DNA of 64,000 nt. Origin: Seonamhaeicola sp. S2-3. GTDB lineage: Bacteria > Bacteroidota > Bacteroidia > Flavobacteriales > Flavobacteriaceae. The position numbers and the translations under genes were made by a program. The stretch is taken from assembly GCF_001971785.1 (NCBI RefSeq), contig NZ_CP019389.1:1251001-1315000 (forward strand), in the 5' to 3' direction. Shown here in pieces: positions 42,817 to 52,043 of the stretch; within the stretch, counting starts at the first letter, position 1; each line of letters starts with the position of its first letter. The notes under the pieces are model-generated. The model saw only the letters and a list, made by a program, of their open reading frames with translations, was not told the DNA's origin and searched no databases.

Positions 42817-43170
42817 ATGAAAAAGATTTTATACTTTCTTTTACTATGTAGTCTTTTTGGTTATAGCGCTTCTAATAATACATTAGAAGATGTTACAACC
42901 AAGACTACAACAAAAGAAAATGTCTGGAAAATTTATAATCCAGATACATTTTACTTTTCGCCAAAAAGTACAGAAAGTATTCTTTTTAATTTAACTGATG
43001 TTAGGTTTAACTCTAATAATGTTACTCCTAACGACACTCTATTTAACTTTAAAAAACATTTTGAAACACTAATTTCAGAGTCTTATAAAGTTAAATTTAA
43101 AACACAAAATATAATATTTGTGCCTTTTAATAACACAGATATTATCTTTCCTTTTCATACGCACTGGTAA
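42817..43170 (+). CDS. Secreted protein of unknown function
   Basis: A 117-residue protein with a signal peptide (MKKILYFLLLCSLFGYSAS, cleaved near residue 19) and no known domain. The mature part has a mixed polar and aromatic makeup and ends FPFHTHW, a Trp-His-rich tail. It is probably periplasmic. It is preceded by gpsA (51 bases) and a -7 box close to the ATG. I do not recognise the family. Confidence 0.7.
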   Translation: MKKILYFLLLCSLFGYSASNNTLEDVTTKTTTKENVWKIYNPDTFYFSPKSTESILFNLTDVRFNSNNVTPNDTLFNFKKHFETLISESYKVKFKTQNIIFVPFNNTDIIFPFHTHW

Positions 43171-43267
43171 ATCTATCTTTTTATCGTTTTTAAAATTTAT
43201 TCTTGCTTCTAAATAGAGAAGTTAAGGTAAAAATTCACACCCTTATTTTAATTAAAAAAACATAAAA

Positions 43268-43738
43268 ATGGATTCACAAAGCATTCTTATTGGGATAGTT
43301 ATAGCTTTTATTTGCTGTATCCCTTTCATTATATTTTATTTTAACAAAAAAAAACAAAAGCAAATATTAATTAACCATTTAAATGATGTTGCCAAAAAGA
43401 ACAATGCCAACATTAGTGAGTTTGAAATCTTTAATAAATCTATAATAGCCGTAGATAAAGAAAATTTACTTGCTTTTTATATAAAAAATGATGAACCTAC
43501 TATTGTTGATTTAAAAAACACATCGCATTGTTTTATAAATATTAACAGAAAACCTACTAAAAATAGTAAAAAAGAAATTATTTCAACAATTGATATTTGT
43601 TTTTCTCAAACATCTAAAAACCAATATGTGTTTAGGGTATATAATGAAGAAATAGACCCTCCTTTAAGTGGTGAGACTATATTTTCAAATAAATGGATAA
43701 ACACTTTTAATAAACAAATAAAACGTATTGCTGCTTAA
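43268..43738 (+). CDS. Membrane-anchored protein of unknown function
   Basis: A 156-residue protein with one N-terminal membrane helix (about 5-25, SILIGIVIAFICCIPFIIFY), then a basic stretch NKKKQKQ and a soluble domain. The domain has a beta-rich look (NISEFEIFNKSIIAVDKENL, then ISTIDICFSQTSKNQYVFRV), as in small PH-like folds that read cell state. No family match can be named. It is on the same strand as the previous gene, 97 bases later, and ends at a bidirectional terminator. Confidence 0.7.
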   Translation: MDSQSILIGIVIAFICCIPFIIFYFNKKKQKQILINHLNDVAKKNNANISEFEIFNKSIIAVDKENLLAFYIKNDEPTIVDLKNTSHCFININRKPTKNSKKEIISTIDICFSQTSKNQYVFRVYNEEIDPPLSGETIFSNKWINTFNKQIKRIAA

Positions 43739-43740
43739 TA

Positions 43741-43776
43741 AAAAGCCTTATGAACTTTGTGTTTATGAGGCTTTTT
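43741..43776 (+). terminator. Bidirectional terminator at a convergent gene pair
   Basis: AAAAGCCTTA pairs with TGAGGCTTTT (one G-U, 10 pairs, 15-base loop), followed by Ts on both strands. It separates the membrane-anchored protein gene from the minus-strand gene that stops at 43776. Confidence 0.85.
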
Positions 43777-44171
43777 TATTTTACTAAAACCCCTTTAACA
43801 TCCATTAAGGGTACAGGCTGTAATGCTTTTAAATTGATGGTGTTTTTTCTAAATAGGTATGTTTTATCAAACATTTGGTTGCCCTGAAAAAAAGTAACCT
43901 TAAATTGATTGTTAAACGCAAACAATTCTTCAGGCATTAACTCTATTTTAGCATAGCTTTTTTTAGGTAGTTTGTCTAATTTTTTCCGAAGTACTGAGGT
44001 TTTTTTATTTTCTGAAAAACCACTGGTAACTATAAGCACCATGTCTAAAGCAACCTCTTTATCGTTAATTATATAGGCATTCCAATCTTGGGTTTTATAA
44101 ACCTGGTTATATTCATTAACAATAGCAATATAAACTCCTTCTACTTTTGGAATTTGAATATCTTTTTTCAT
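43776..44171 (-). CDS. Conserved small cytosolic protein of unknown function
   Basis: A 131-residue protein with no signal peptide or membrane helix. It alternates beta-like stretches (VEGVYIAIVNEYNQVYKTQD, DMVLIVTSGFS, IELMPEELFAFNNQFKVTFF) and basic segments. I cannot place it in a family with confidence. It is the last gene of the minus-strand run with the TetR gene upstream (19 bases), so it may belong to that transcript. Confidence 0.65.
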   Translation of the reverse strand: MKKDIQIPKVEGVYIAIVNEYNQVYKTQDWNAYIINDKEVALDMVLIVTSGFSENKKTSVLRKKLDKLPKKSYAKIELMPEELFAFNNQFKVTFFQGNQMFDKTYLFRKNTINLKALQPVPLMDVKGVLVK

Positions 44172-44190
44172 GGTGTCAAAAATATATATT

Positions 44191-44784
44191 TTACTTCAAA
44201 TATGGATTAAAATATTGCTTGCTAATTATACCACTTAAGTTATACAAAACAAAATGCTTAAAAAGGGTATCTTCACCGTATAATTCAAATAAATTATTAT
44301 TTTTAAATAGCAAATTATCTACTCTAAAAAAATAAATTTTCACTATTAATTCTAAGTTTACCTCAGGTTTTATATGGCCTTGTTCTTGAGCTTTTTTTAG
44401 TAAACTTAGAATAGTGCTTTTAGATAAATTTTCAATAAAATCTTCAAACAATTTGTTGGCTTTAGGGTAATATTTTTTAAGCCCAAATAAAAAAGAAGGT
44501 TTGAAATATTTTAAATATTCAAACCCTCTTTTATAAATTAATATAACACATAAAACAGTATCATTACTATAACTAGTAATAATGCTATTTATATTTTCTT
44601 CATATTCTTTTAATAAAATTTCAAGACTGCCTGCAACTAAGTCTTCTTTGTTTTTAAAAAAAGAATAGATTGTTTTTTTAGATATTCCTAAATCGCTTGC
44701 AATTTCATCTAAAGTAACATGTTTGCTACCAAATTGTGTGAATTTAGTTTTAGCATAATTTAATAATTCGGTTTTGGTAATCAA
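44191..44784 (-). CDS. TetR-family transcriptional regulator
   Basis: A 197-residue regulator. The N-terminal helix-turn-helix is KFTQFGSKHVTLDEIASDLG then ISKKTIYSFFKNKEDLV, an exact TetR pattern; the C-terminal 140 residues form the ligand and dimer helices. The start is a TTG at 44782-44784, three codons after an in-frame TAA, with no nearby ATG. It follows the Usp gene by 13 bases at the end of the efflux operon. It may repress an efflux or stress gene; the target is unknown. Confidence 0.87.
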   Translation of the reverse strand: MITKTELLNYAKTKFTQFGSKHVTLDEIASDLGISKKTIYSFFKNKEDLVAGSLEILLKEYEENINSIITSYSNDTVLCVILIYKRGFEYLKYFKPSFLFGLKKYYPKANKLFEDFIENLSKSTILSLLKKAQEQGHIKPEVNLELIVKIYFFRVDNLLFKNNNLFELYGEDTLFKHFVLYNLSGIISKQYFNPYLK

Positions 44785-44797
44785 TTTTTATTCAATA

Positions 44798-45613
44798 TTA
44801 TTCAATAGGAATTGATAATAAAGGAATATCTAACCCAGATGCCATTACCCTTGTTTTACTTTTATGAGTAATAGATTCCCAAAAACCATATTTTTTGGGA
44901 ATCATTACCAATAAATCTGACTTAGATTTTACAATCTCTTTTTCAATTTCATTTATTACCGCATCTGAATTTACTTTTTTATATAGATAGGTTACATTTT
45001 CAAGTCCTTCCTCTATATTTTCAACAGTGTTTTTGTTGGCTTGCAACTCATTTACTTTCTTTTCAACATAAAAAACCTCTACTTCAGCCTTCAAGTCAAC
45101 TGCTATTTTTCTTAACTTCACCAAGGTTCTTAAAGGAATATCGTTCATAACATCACAGGCAAACAAAATTTTATGTATACCCTTAAACTGCGCCTTTACT
45201 GGTATGGCCAAAACCGGAAACTTTTTCATGCTTATCAAGGTTGTTGTAGGGTTTCCTAATAAGTTTTGTTCCATTGATTTTTCTGACATCCCAATTACAA
45301 GTAACCGTGAATTGTAGCTTGTCATTAAAGTATCTATTTCTCTTTCAAAATCTACATAACTACATTGAAAATCAACTTCAATATTAAATTTTTCAGATAC
45401 ATCTAAAGCCTGTTTCTTTAATTTGTCTCTATCTTTCTCAATTAACTTTTCCATTGATTGTGATGACAACCAAGTGTTTGACGCATGTAAAGGCAATTTA
45501 AAGGCATTAAAAAACACTAATTTAATTTTTAACACCTGCGCTAATGATGCTGCGTACAACACAGCGTTGTTTGATGTTTTTGAAAAATTTGTTGCTACTA
45601 TTATGGCACTCAT
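44798..45613 (-). CDS. Universal stress protein, two-domain
   Basis: A 271-residue protein with two UspA-like domains (1-140 and 147-271). The first has IIVATNFSKTSNNAVLYAAS and ends VIGMSEKSMEQNLLGNPTTT with the phosphate-loop look, followed by FPVLAIP. The second is weaker (KILFACDVMNDIPLRTLVKL, MIPKKYGFWESITHKSKTR, DIPLLSIP). It sits after the efflux genes, which hints at a stress response; a direct tie to efflux is inferred. Confidence 0.88.
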   Translation of the reverse strand: MSAIIVATNFSKTSNNAVLYAASLAQVLKIKLVFFNAFKLPLHASNTWLSSQSMEKLIEKDRDKLKKQALDVSEKFNIEVDFQCSYVDFEREIDTLMTSYNSRLLVIGMSEKSMEQNLLGNPTTTLISMKKFPVLAIPVKAQFKGIHKILFACDVMNDIPLRTLVKLRKIAVDLKAEVEVFYVEKKVNELQANKNTVENIEEGLENVTYLYKKVNSDAVINEIEKEIVKSKSDLLVMIPKKYGFWESITHKSKTRVMASGLDIPLLSIPIE

Positions 45614-45654
45614 AATTTGTAATTAATTCTGTTAATAATTATACAACCCTAGTT

Positions 45655-47064
45655 TTACTTCCATCCACCACCAAGTGCTTCGTATAAATTAACTACACTT
45701 AGTAATTGTTGTAGTTTGTTATCAATCACATTTAATTCAGCACTTAGCACACTTTCTCTAGCTGTTAATAAATCTAGGTAATTTGCTAAACCGTTTTGCA
45801 ATAATTCTTCTGAATTTGCTTCGGCTTGTCTAAGCGCTTCAACTTCATTTTTACGATACTCGAATTTTTTGGTTTCAGCATTATAATCGTAAAGTGCGTT
45901 AGAGACTTCGTTTCCGGCAGTTAACAAGGTTTTCTTAAAATTCAATAAGGCTTGTTCTTGTTGTGCTTTTGCTACTTCGTGTTGAGTTCTAATAGAACGC
46001 TTATTAAAAATAGGCTGTGTTAAACCACCAATAACCGTTGCAAATAATGAATTAGCGCTAAATAAGTCGTCTAATTCTAAACTTTGAAATCCGCCACTTG
46101 CAGTTAAAGTTAACGATGGGTAAAAGTTGCTTTTTGCTACATTGGTTAACTCAAATGCATTAATTAAGCTATATTCTGAAGCAATCACATCTGGTCTGTT
46201 TCTTAACAATGTTACCGGCACGCCTAATGTAACATTGGCATCCAATTGCTGTTCGGTTAACTTACTACGTTCAATATGTTTTGCTGGTCTACCTAATAAC
46301 AGATTTAAGGTATTTTCAGCTTTAAAAATAGCAGCTTCTAAATCTACTTTTAAAGCTTTAGCATTGTTATACTGCGCAATATATTGGTCTACCGCAACTT
46401 GTGTAACGTTTCCAGCGTCTTTTAACGCTTTTATTGTATACACACTACTATCTCTAGTAGCAATTGTTTTTTCGGTAATCTCTAATTGCTCATCTAAAGC
46501 CAAAAGTTGATAATACGTTGAAGCAATTGCTGCAATTAATTCGGTTTTAACCGCTTTGTGTGCTGCTACCGTTTGTAAATAACTGGCTTCACCAGCGCGT
46601 TTATTGCTTCGTATTTTTCCCCAAACATCAGCTTCCCAAGATAAACTTCCAGACAGCTCATATTGATCTAAAGAAGAGAAAAGTCCACCAAATTGACTAT
46701 TTGATGATAGTTCTTGGTGTGTTACTTGAGCAGTTCCAGATAAGGTTGGGAAATAACCTGCTTTACCTTGTTTCATATAAGCTTCAGCAGCTGCTATTTG
46801 TTGAATGGCCACACGAATATCTAAATTGTTCTGAAGACCTTCTTCAATATATTCAGCTAAATATTGGTCTTTAAACATATCTTTCCACGATACATCTGCC
46901 AAAGACACACTATCTTGTGGCAAATTATCGGTTCTGTATAAATGTTCTGTTTCTTCTAACTCCGGACGTGTATAGTCCTTTGCCACAAAACAACTTTGTA
47001 ATGTTAGCGCAAGCATTAATACCAATGCGCCTTTACTAAAATTTCTATTTATAGTTGATTTCAT
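45655..47064 (-). CDS. Outer-membrane efflux lipoprotein (TolC/OprM, NodT type)
   Basis: A 469-residue outer-membrane factor. The lipoprotein signal MKSTINRNFSKGALVLMLAL then TLQSC gives the lipobox. Two OEP repeats follow, with LAEYIEEGLQNNLDIRVAIQ and the late ALLNFKKTLLTAGNEVSNAL, and an RNRPDVIASEYSLINA segment near 290. It forms the channel of a tripartite pump. It lies two bases after the RND permease gene. Confidence 0.94.
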   Translation of the reverse strand: MKSTINRNFSKGALVLMLALTLQSCFVAKDYTRPELEETEHLYRTDNLPQDSVSLADVSWKDMFKDQYLAEYIEEGLQNNLDIRVAIQQIAAAEAYMKQGKAGYFPTLSGTAQVTHQELSSNSQFGGLFSSLDQYELSGSLSWEADVWGKIRSNKRAGEASYLQTVAAHKAVKTELIAAIASTYYQLLALDEQLEITEKTIATRDSSVYTIKALKDAGNVTQVAVDQYIAQYNNAKALKVDLEAAIFKAENTLNLLLGRPAKHIERSKLTEQQLDANVTLGVPVTLLRNRPDVIASEYSLINAFELTNVAKSNFYPSLTLTASGGFQSLELDDLFSANSLFATVIGGLTQPIFNKRSIRTQHEVAKAQQEQALLNFKKTLLTAGNEVSNALYDYNAETKKFEYRKNEVEALRQAEANSEELLQNGLANYLDLLTARESVLSAELNVIDNKLQQLLSVVNLYEALGGGWK

Positions 47065-47066
47065 TG

Positions 47067-50000
47067 TTATTGTTCTTCAATTGTTTGTACTACAGGTTTA
47101 CTTGATACTTTTTCTTGTAACCATTGGAAAAAGATGAATAAAATTGGAATAACAAATACACCTAAAAGGGTTCCTATTAACATACCTCCAGCGGCTCCTG
47201 TACCAATAGAATTGTTTCCTTCGGCACCAACACCTTTGGCTAACACCAATGGCATTAAACCTAGTATAAAGGCAAACGATGTCATTAAAATAGGACGTAA
47301 ACGTGCTTTGGCACCATGAATTGCGGCATCTACAATACCTTCGCCTTGTTTACGGCGTTGCAGTGCAAATTCTACAATTAATATAGCATTTTTAGCCAAA
47401 AGACCAACTAACATAATGAGTGCAATTTGGAAATAGATGTTGTTTTCTAATCCGAAAAACTTTGTACTTATATAGGCACCAAATACACCAAATGGTAGCG
47501 ATAATAATACCGAAAATGGTAAAATATAACTCTCGTATTGCGCACTTAATAAGAAGTACACAAACAGAATACTCAAGATGAAAATAAACGTGGTTTGGTT
47601 ACCTGCATTTACCTCTTCTCGTGTTAAACCAGAATACGCAACGGTGTAGTTACTTGGCAATTTAGCAACTTCTTCTTCAATAACCCTAATGGCATCACCC
47701 GTACTATAACCAGGGTTTGTGGCACCTGTTATGGTTGTAGAATTAAACAGGTTGAAACGCGTTACCGATTGCGGACCATACACCCGTTTTAGGCTTACAA
47801 ATTGGGTTATAGGTGTCATCTCTCCAGAACTGGTTCTTACATACATACTGTTTAGGTCGCTTTCATCGGCTCTATCTTCAGGTAACGATTGGATATATAC
47901 CCTATATTGCTTACCAAATCGGCTAAAATCTGAAGCGTAAATTCCACCAATATATCCTTGCAAGGTTCCAAAAATACTGCTCACACTTACACCTTTTTCT
48001 TTAGCTAATGGCACATTAACTTCCATTTCGTATTGTGGATAATTAGTATTGAAAGCCGATGTTGCATACTTAATTTCGGGGTGACTCATTAAAGCCATAG
48101 AAAACTCCTTATTGGCTTTATCTAAATCTGTAAACTCGCCACCAAACTTATCTAATAAGTTAATTTCAAATCCTGCGGAATTACCAAATCCACGAATACT
48201 AGGTGGGGAGAAGAAAATAATATTAGCCTCTGGAATGGTTGCTGCAATACCAAACAGTTTACCTGTGATGGCTTGTACTGATAAGGCTTCTGATTCTCTA
48301 TCAGACCAGTCATCTAACTTTACGAAACCAATACCAAAGTTGCTACCTGCACCACTAATTAAACTTCTACCTTTAACAAAACTAACTGCCTCTACACCAT
48401 CAAGGTCTTTAATTTTTGCATATAATTTTCTAGTAACATCATCGGTTCTGTCTAACGATGCTCCAGCAGGCAATTCAATATTTGCAAAAATAATTCCTCT
48501 ATCTTCATTCGGTACAAATCCTGTTGGAGTTGTTGTTGATGCCCAATAAATACCTACACCAGCAATAATTAATAACAGTACAGATACAAACTTATTTTTA
48601 TATAAAACCTGAAGTGATTTTCCGTATTTGCTAACTGTAGCATCAAAGCCACGATTAAATAAGGTATAGAATTTTTGAAGTGCGTTTTTGCCTTTTAATT
48701 CTTCATCGTGCTTGTGTTCTTTTAATAAAAGTGCACACAATGCAGGACTCAACGTTAAGGCGTTTACTGCCGAAATTAAAATGGCAATAATTAAGGTTAC
48801 ACCAAATTGCTCGTAAAATACACCTGTTGGACCCGTTACAAAGGTTACTGGAATAAACACCGCTGCCATTACTAAAGTGATGGAAATAATAGCACCAGAA
48901 ATCTCATTCATGGCTTTTAACGTAGCACTTTTTGGTTTTTTCTCCCCACTTTCCATCTTGGCATGCACCGCTTCAACAACCACAATGGCATCATCTACTA
49001 CAATACCAATGGCCAATACTAATGCGAATAGCGTTAATAGGTTGATGGAATAGCCAAACACATTTAAGAAAAAGAATGTACCTATAATGGAAACCGGTAC
49101 TGCAATGGCAGGAATTAAAGTAGAACGGAAGTCTTGCAAAAAGATAAACACCACCAAGAATACTAATAAAAAGGCTTCTAATAGCGTACTAATTACTTTA
49201 TCTATAGAGGCATTAAGGAATAAACTTGTATCATATGGAACAAAAAAGTCTAATCCTTCTGGCAAGTCTTGCTTAACATCTTCTAGTGTTGACTTTATAT
49301 TTTCAATAATTTCTTGGGCGTTAGAACCTTTAGTTTGAAAAACCCCCATAAACACAGCAGGATTTCCTTTAGTCATAGCGTTAGATGCGTATGATTGCGC
49401 ATCTAATTCAATATCGGCAACATCTTTTAAACGTAAAAATTCGCCATTTCCTAAGGCTTTAATAACAATGTCTGCATACTGACTTTCTTGTTTAAATCGT
49501 CCACTATATTTTATAACATAAGAGAACGATTCCCCATTATTTTCACCTAATGAACCAGCAGCAGCTTCTAAGTTTTGTTCGCTTAAAGCAGCTGAAATAT
49601 CTGAAGGCATTAAGTTGTAAGCCGCTAATTTTTCGGGCTTTAACCAAACACGCATGGCATAATCTTTTTGTGAAAACACAGACACATCACCAACGCCTTT
49701 AATACGCTGTAAGGCAGGTATCACGTTTATTTTTAAGTAATTCTGAATGTAAGTAGCGTCATATTCGTCATTTTCAGAATACATAGAAATAAACATTAAA
49801 GCACTGGTTTCTTGCTTTTGGGTTACAATACCTGTTTGTATGACTTCAGATGGCAATAATGCATTGGCTCTAGCTACACGGTTTTGTACGTTTACCGCAG
49901 CTATATCGGCATCTATTGTTTGATCAAAATATACCGTGATTTCGGCAGTACCAGTGTTTGAAGCGGTAGACGTAATGTAGGTCATCCCTTCTACACCATT

Positions 50001-50207
50001 AATTTGCTCTTCAATTGGTATTATAACACTCTCTAAAACGGTCTCTGCGTTTGCACCTGTATAGTTGGCCGTAACTTTAATAGTTGGTGGCGCAATATCT
50101 GGATATTCCTCTATAGGCAAACTGGTAATACTTATAACACCAAGTACAACAATAATAATAGAAATTACTGTTGAAAGAACGGGTCTTTCAATAAATGTTT
50201 TTAACAT
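47067..50207 (-). CDS. RND multidrug efflux permease (HAE1/AcrB type)
   Basis: A 1046-residue inner-membrane pump with 12 helices and two large periplasmic loops. It opens MLKTFIERPVLSTVISIIIV. The proton-relay pair is in GIVVDDAIVVVEAVH (two Asp), and the Lys partner in LLAKNAILIVEFALQ. Those residues correspond to AcrB Asp407, Asp408 and Lys940. It should export hydrophobic drugs using the proton gradient. The operon order is regulator > adaptor > permease > channel. Confidence 0.97.
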   Translation of the reverse strand: MLKTFIERPVLSTVISIIIVVLGVISITSLPIEEYPDIAPPTIKVTANYTGANAETVLESVIIPIEEQINGVEGMTYITSTASNTGTAEITVYFDQTIDADIAAVNVQNRVARANALLPSEVIQTGIVTQKQETSALMFISMYSENDEYDATYIQNYLKINVIPALQRIKGVGDVSVFSQKDYAMRVWLKPEKLAAYNLMPSDISAALSEQNLEAAAGSLGENNGESFSYVIKYSGRFKQESQYADIVIKALGNGEFLRLKDVADIELDAQSYASNAMTKGNPAVFMGVFQTKGSNAQEIIENIKSTLEDVKQDLPEGLDFFVPYDTSLFLNASIDKVISTLLEAFLLVFLVVFIFLQDFRSTLIPAIAVPVSIIGTFFFLNVFGYSINLLTLFALVLAIGIVVDDAIVVVEAVHAKMESGEKKPKSATLKAMNEISGAIISITLVMAAVFIPVTFVTGPTGVFYEQFGVTLIIAILISAVNALTLSPALCALLLKEHKHDEELKGKNALQKFYTLFNRGFDATVSKYGKSLQVLYKNKFVSVLLLIIAGVGIYWASTTTPTGFVPNEDRGIIFANIELPAGASLDRTDDVTRKLYAKIKDLDGVEAVSFVKGRSLISGAGSNFGIGFVKLDDWSDRESEALSVQAITGKLFGIAATIPEANIIFFSPPSIRGFGNSAGFEINLLDKFGGEFTDLDKANKEFSMALMSHPEIKYATSAFNTNYPQYEMEVNVPLAKEKGVSVSSIFGTLQGYIGGIYASDFSRFGKQYRVYIQSLPEDRADESDLNSMYVRTSSGEMTPITQFVSLKRVYGPQSVTRFNLFNSTTITGATNPGYSTGDAIRVIEEEVAKLPSNYTVAYSGLTREEVNAGNQTTFIFILSILFVYFLLSAQYESYILPFSVLLSLPFGVFGAYISTKFFGLENNIYFQIALIMLVGLLAKNAILIVEFALQRRKQGEGIVDAAIHGAKARLRPILMTSFAFILGLMPLVLAKGVGAEGNNSIGTGAAGGMLIGTLLGVFVIPILFIFFQWLQEKVSSKPVVQTIEEQ

Positions 50208-50234
50208 AACTAATAAATATGTTTATGTGATTTT

Positions 50235-51368
50235 TTAGTTTCTAAATAAAGTAGCTACTTTTTCTGTGGCTTTTTCAAATGGAATTTCTTGTGGTGTAAT
50301 TGGCATACCATCTCGTAATTTTGATACACCAGATGCTATAATTTTAGTATTAGCATCAATACCAGATTCAATAACATACAAATTATCTACTTTGGCTTGT
50401 ACCTTAACAACTTTACTTTTTGCCGAATTGTTTTCATCAATTGTAAATACCATTACTTTGCCTTGTTGCTCATACGTTGCAGATTGTGGTATTACAATAG
50501 CATTATTATAAGTTGAAGGAATTTTAATTTTACCACTGCTACCATTGGTTAAAATTTCGTTAGGGTTATCAAAAATCGCACGTAAACTAATAGTTCCTGT
50601 ATTTTGATTAACCTGTCCTGTACTTGTTTGTATTTTACCCTTTACGTTATAAGTACTACCATTGGCAAGTATTAAACTTACCTCTGGATAGTTTTTAAGT
50701 TTTTCTTCTAAGTTTTTACCTTTTGCGTTTTGAATAAAATCTAAGTAATCTGTTTCATTTAAACTAAAAAAGGCATATACTTTACTAATATCACTAACGG
50801 TTGTAAGTGGTGTAGCATCTGCAGCACTTACTAAAGCGCCTTCTCTAAAATTAATTGAACCAACATAGCCATCTACCGGACTTTTTACTGTTGCGTAACT
50901 AATATTAGCAACAATACTGCTATAATTAGCTTTGGCTTGCGCTAAATTAGCTTTAGCTGTTTCTAATTGTACTTGACTAATAATATTTTTTTCAACCAAT
51001 GGTTTTAGTTTATTAACCTCAACTTGCGCTACATTAACCTGTGCTTTTGCTGCTTCGGCATCTTGACTTAAGGCTTGGGTTTCTAATTTAAAAAGTGGCT
51101 GACCTTTACGTACTCTTGCGCCTTCATCTACCAACACTTTTTGTATGTATCCTGTAGTTTTTGCTCTAACATCACTACTTACAATACCTTCTATACTTAC
51201 AGGATATTCTGCATAGCCTGTAACTGTTTGCGGTTGTAATTGCGTTACCGGAAACGGTAAGGCTTGTTGTTTTGCTGCTACTGGCGCCTTTTCTTTATTA
51301 CCACAGCTTACTATGGTTATAAACACACTAGCAACTACTGCTATTAAAATTATTTTACGATTTCTCAT
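50235..51368 (-). CDS. RND efflux periplasmic adaptor (AcrA-like lipoprotein)
   Basis: A 377-residue membrane fusion protein. A lipoprotein signal (VASVFITIVSCGNKEKAP) gives the anchor. The lipoyl-like half is seen as TGYIQKVLVDEGARVRKGQP, the coiled-coil hairpin covers about 95-155 (AEAAKAQVNVAQVEVNKLKP), and the second lipoyl half is YATVKSPVDGYVGSINFREG. It links permease to channel. It starts 20 bases after the GbsR-type gene. Confidence 0.95.
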   Translation of the reverse strand: MRNRKIILIAVVASVFITIVSCGNKEKAPVAAKQQALPFPVTQLQPQTVTGYAEYPVSIEGIVSSDVRAKTTGYIQKVLVDEGARVRKGQPLFKLETQALSQDAEAAKAQVNVAQVEVNKLKPLVEKNIISQVQLETAKANLAQAKANYSSIVANISYATVKSPVDGYVGSINFREGALVSAADATPLTTVSDISKVYAFFSLNETDYLDFIQNAKGKNLEEKLKNYPEVSLILANGSTYNVKGKIQTSTGQVNQNTGTISLRAIFDNPNEILTNGSSGKIKIPSTYNNAIVIPQSATYEQQGKVMVFTIDENNSAKSKVVKVQAKVDNLYVIESGIDANTKIIASGVSKLRDGMPITPQEIPFEKATEKVATLFRN

Positions 51369-51388
51369 TTTTCTTTTTTTCTTTTTTG

Positions 51389-51898
51389 TTAAAGGTTAAA
51401 TTTATTATTGACTAGGTTTTCTCTTAATTGTTTGATAGATCTTATTGCTTCATTAAGAAACTTTAAATAATCGTTATGAAACGAAAGTTCAAATTTTTCT
51501 GTTTCTTCACTTTCTTCAGTAACTTGATTATTTATAGCTTGCTTGTAGGCTTTAATTTCTAGATGCAATTCCTTAATAGTTTCCCATTCTGAAATCATAG
51601 CATCAATATGATGGAGTACAGAGTCTTTATTTACTATAAAGTATTTTTTTCGGTCTCCGGTTTTAGTGAAATATTCTATTTTTTGTAAGTCTTGTAAATG
51701 ATTTAAGTGTGTAGATATAGTACTTTTGCTAGCACATAAAATGCTTACAAGATCATCAAAGGTAGTGCCTCTTCTGCCCGTTAATATAATGAAAGACAAA
51801 ATTCTTGCTGCCACCGGTGCTAAATTTTCTCTATTTTCTAAATGCACCCCTAGCTTCTCTACCAATGCCATTTTTTTACTACATATTTCCTTTGTCAT
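51389..51898 (-). CDS. GbsR/MarR-family regulator of the efflux operon
   Basis: A 169-residue winged-helix protein. The block PVAARILSFIILTGRRGTTF then DLVSILCASKSTISTHLNHL is the GbsR/MarR DNA-binding fold; the C-terminal half is helical and acidic (KQAINNQVTEESEETEKFEL). It is the first gene of the pump operon and has a palindrome in its own promoter, so it probably represses the whole operon and itself. The inducer is unknown. Confidence 0.9.
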   Translation of the reverse strand: MTKEICSKKMALVEKLGVHLENRENLAPVAARILSFIILTGRRGTTFDDLVSILCASKSTISTHLNHLQDLQKIEYFTKTGDRKKYFIVNKDSVLHHIDAMISEWETIKELHLEIKAYKQAINNQVTEESEETEKFELSFHNDYLKFLNEAIRSIKQLRENLVNNKFNL

Positions 51899-51926
51899 AA
51901 TATCATTCTTAAAAATAATAACGGGG

Positions 51927-51960
51927 CAAATTTACATTTAGTTCGGTTTTGACCGAACAA
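51927..51960 (-). promoter_or_regulatory. Efflux operon promoter with palindromic operator in the spacer
   Basis: On the minus strand a TTG (51958-51960) and a TAAATTTG box (51927-51934) are 23 bases apart, both matching Bacteroidota consensus. The spacer is nearly filled by an exact palindrome, 51941-51958, GTTCGGTCAAAACCGAAC on the minus strand. A bound dimer would block both elements. Confidence 0.65.
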
Positions 51961-51984
51961 AACGAAGTTAAAATATTGTTAAAT

Positions 51985-52021
51985 AAAAAATCCCGAGAGT
52001 TAGAAATAACTTCTCGGGATT
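51985..52021 (-). terminator. Terminator of pheS
   Basis: AATCCCGAG and CTCGGGATT form a 9-base-pair stem, extended by inner AGTTA/TAACT, followed on the minus strand by six Ts. It ends the pheS transcript 22 bases after the stop. Confidence 0.88.
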
Positions 52022-52043
52022 AAATTTTTAGTGTATTTAAGTT

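Noticed and set aside
48112-48549. A 145-codon plus-strand open frame
   Set aside because: It lies wholly opposite the RND permease gene, which has full family motifs; the plus frame has no recognisable motif and is a mirror of the real gene.
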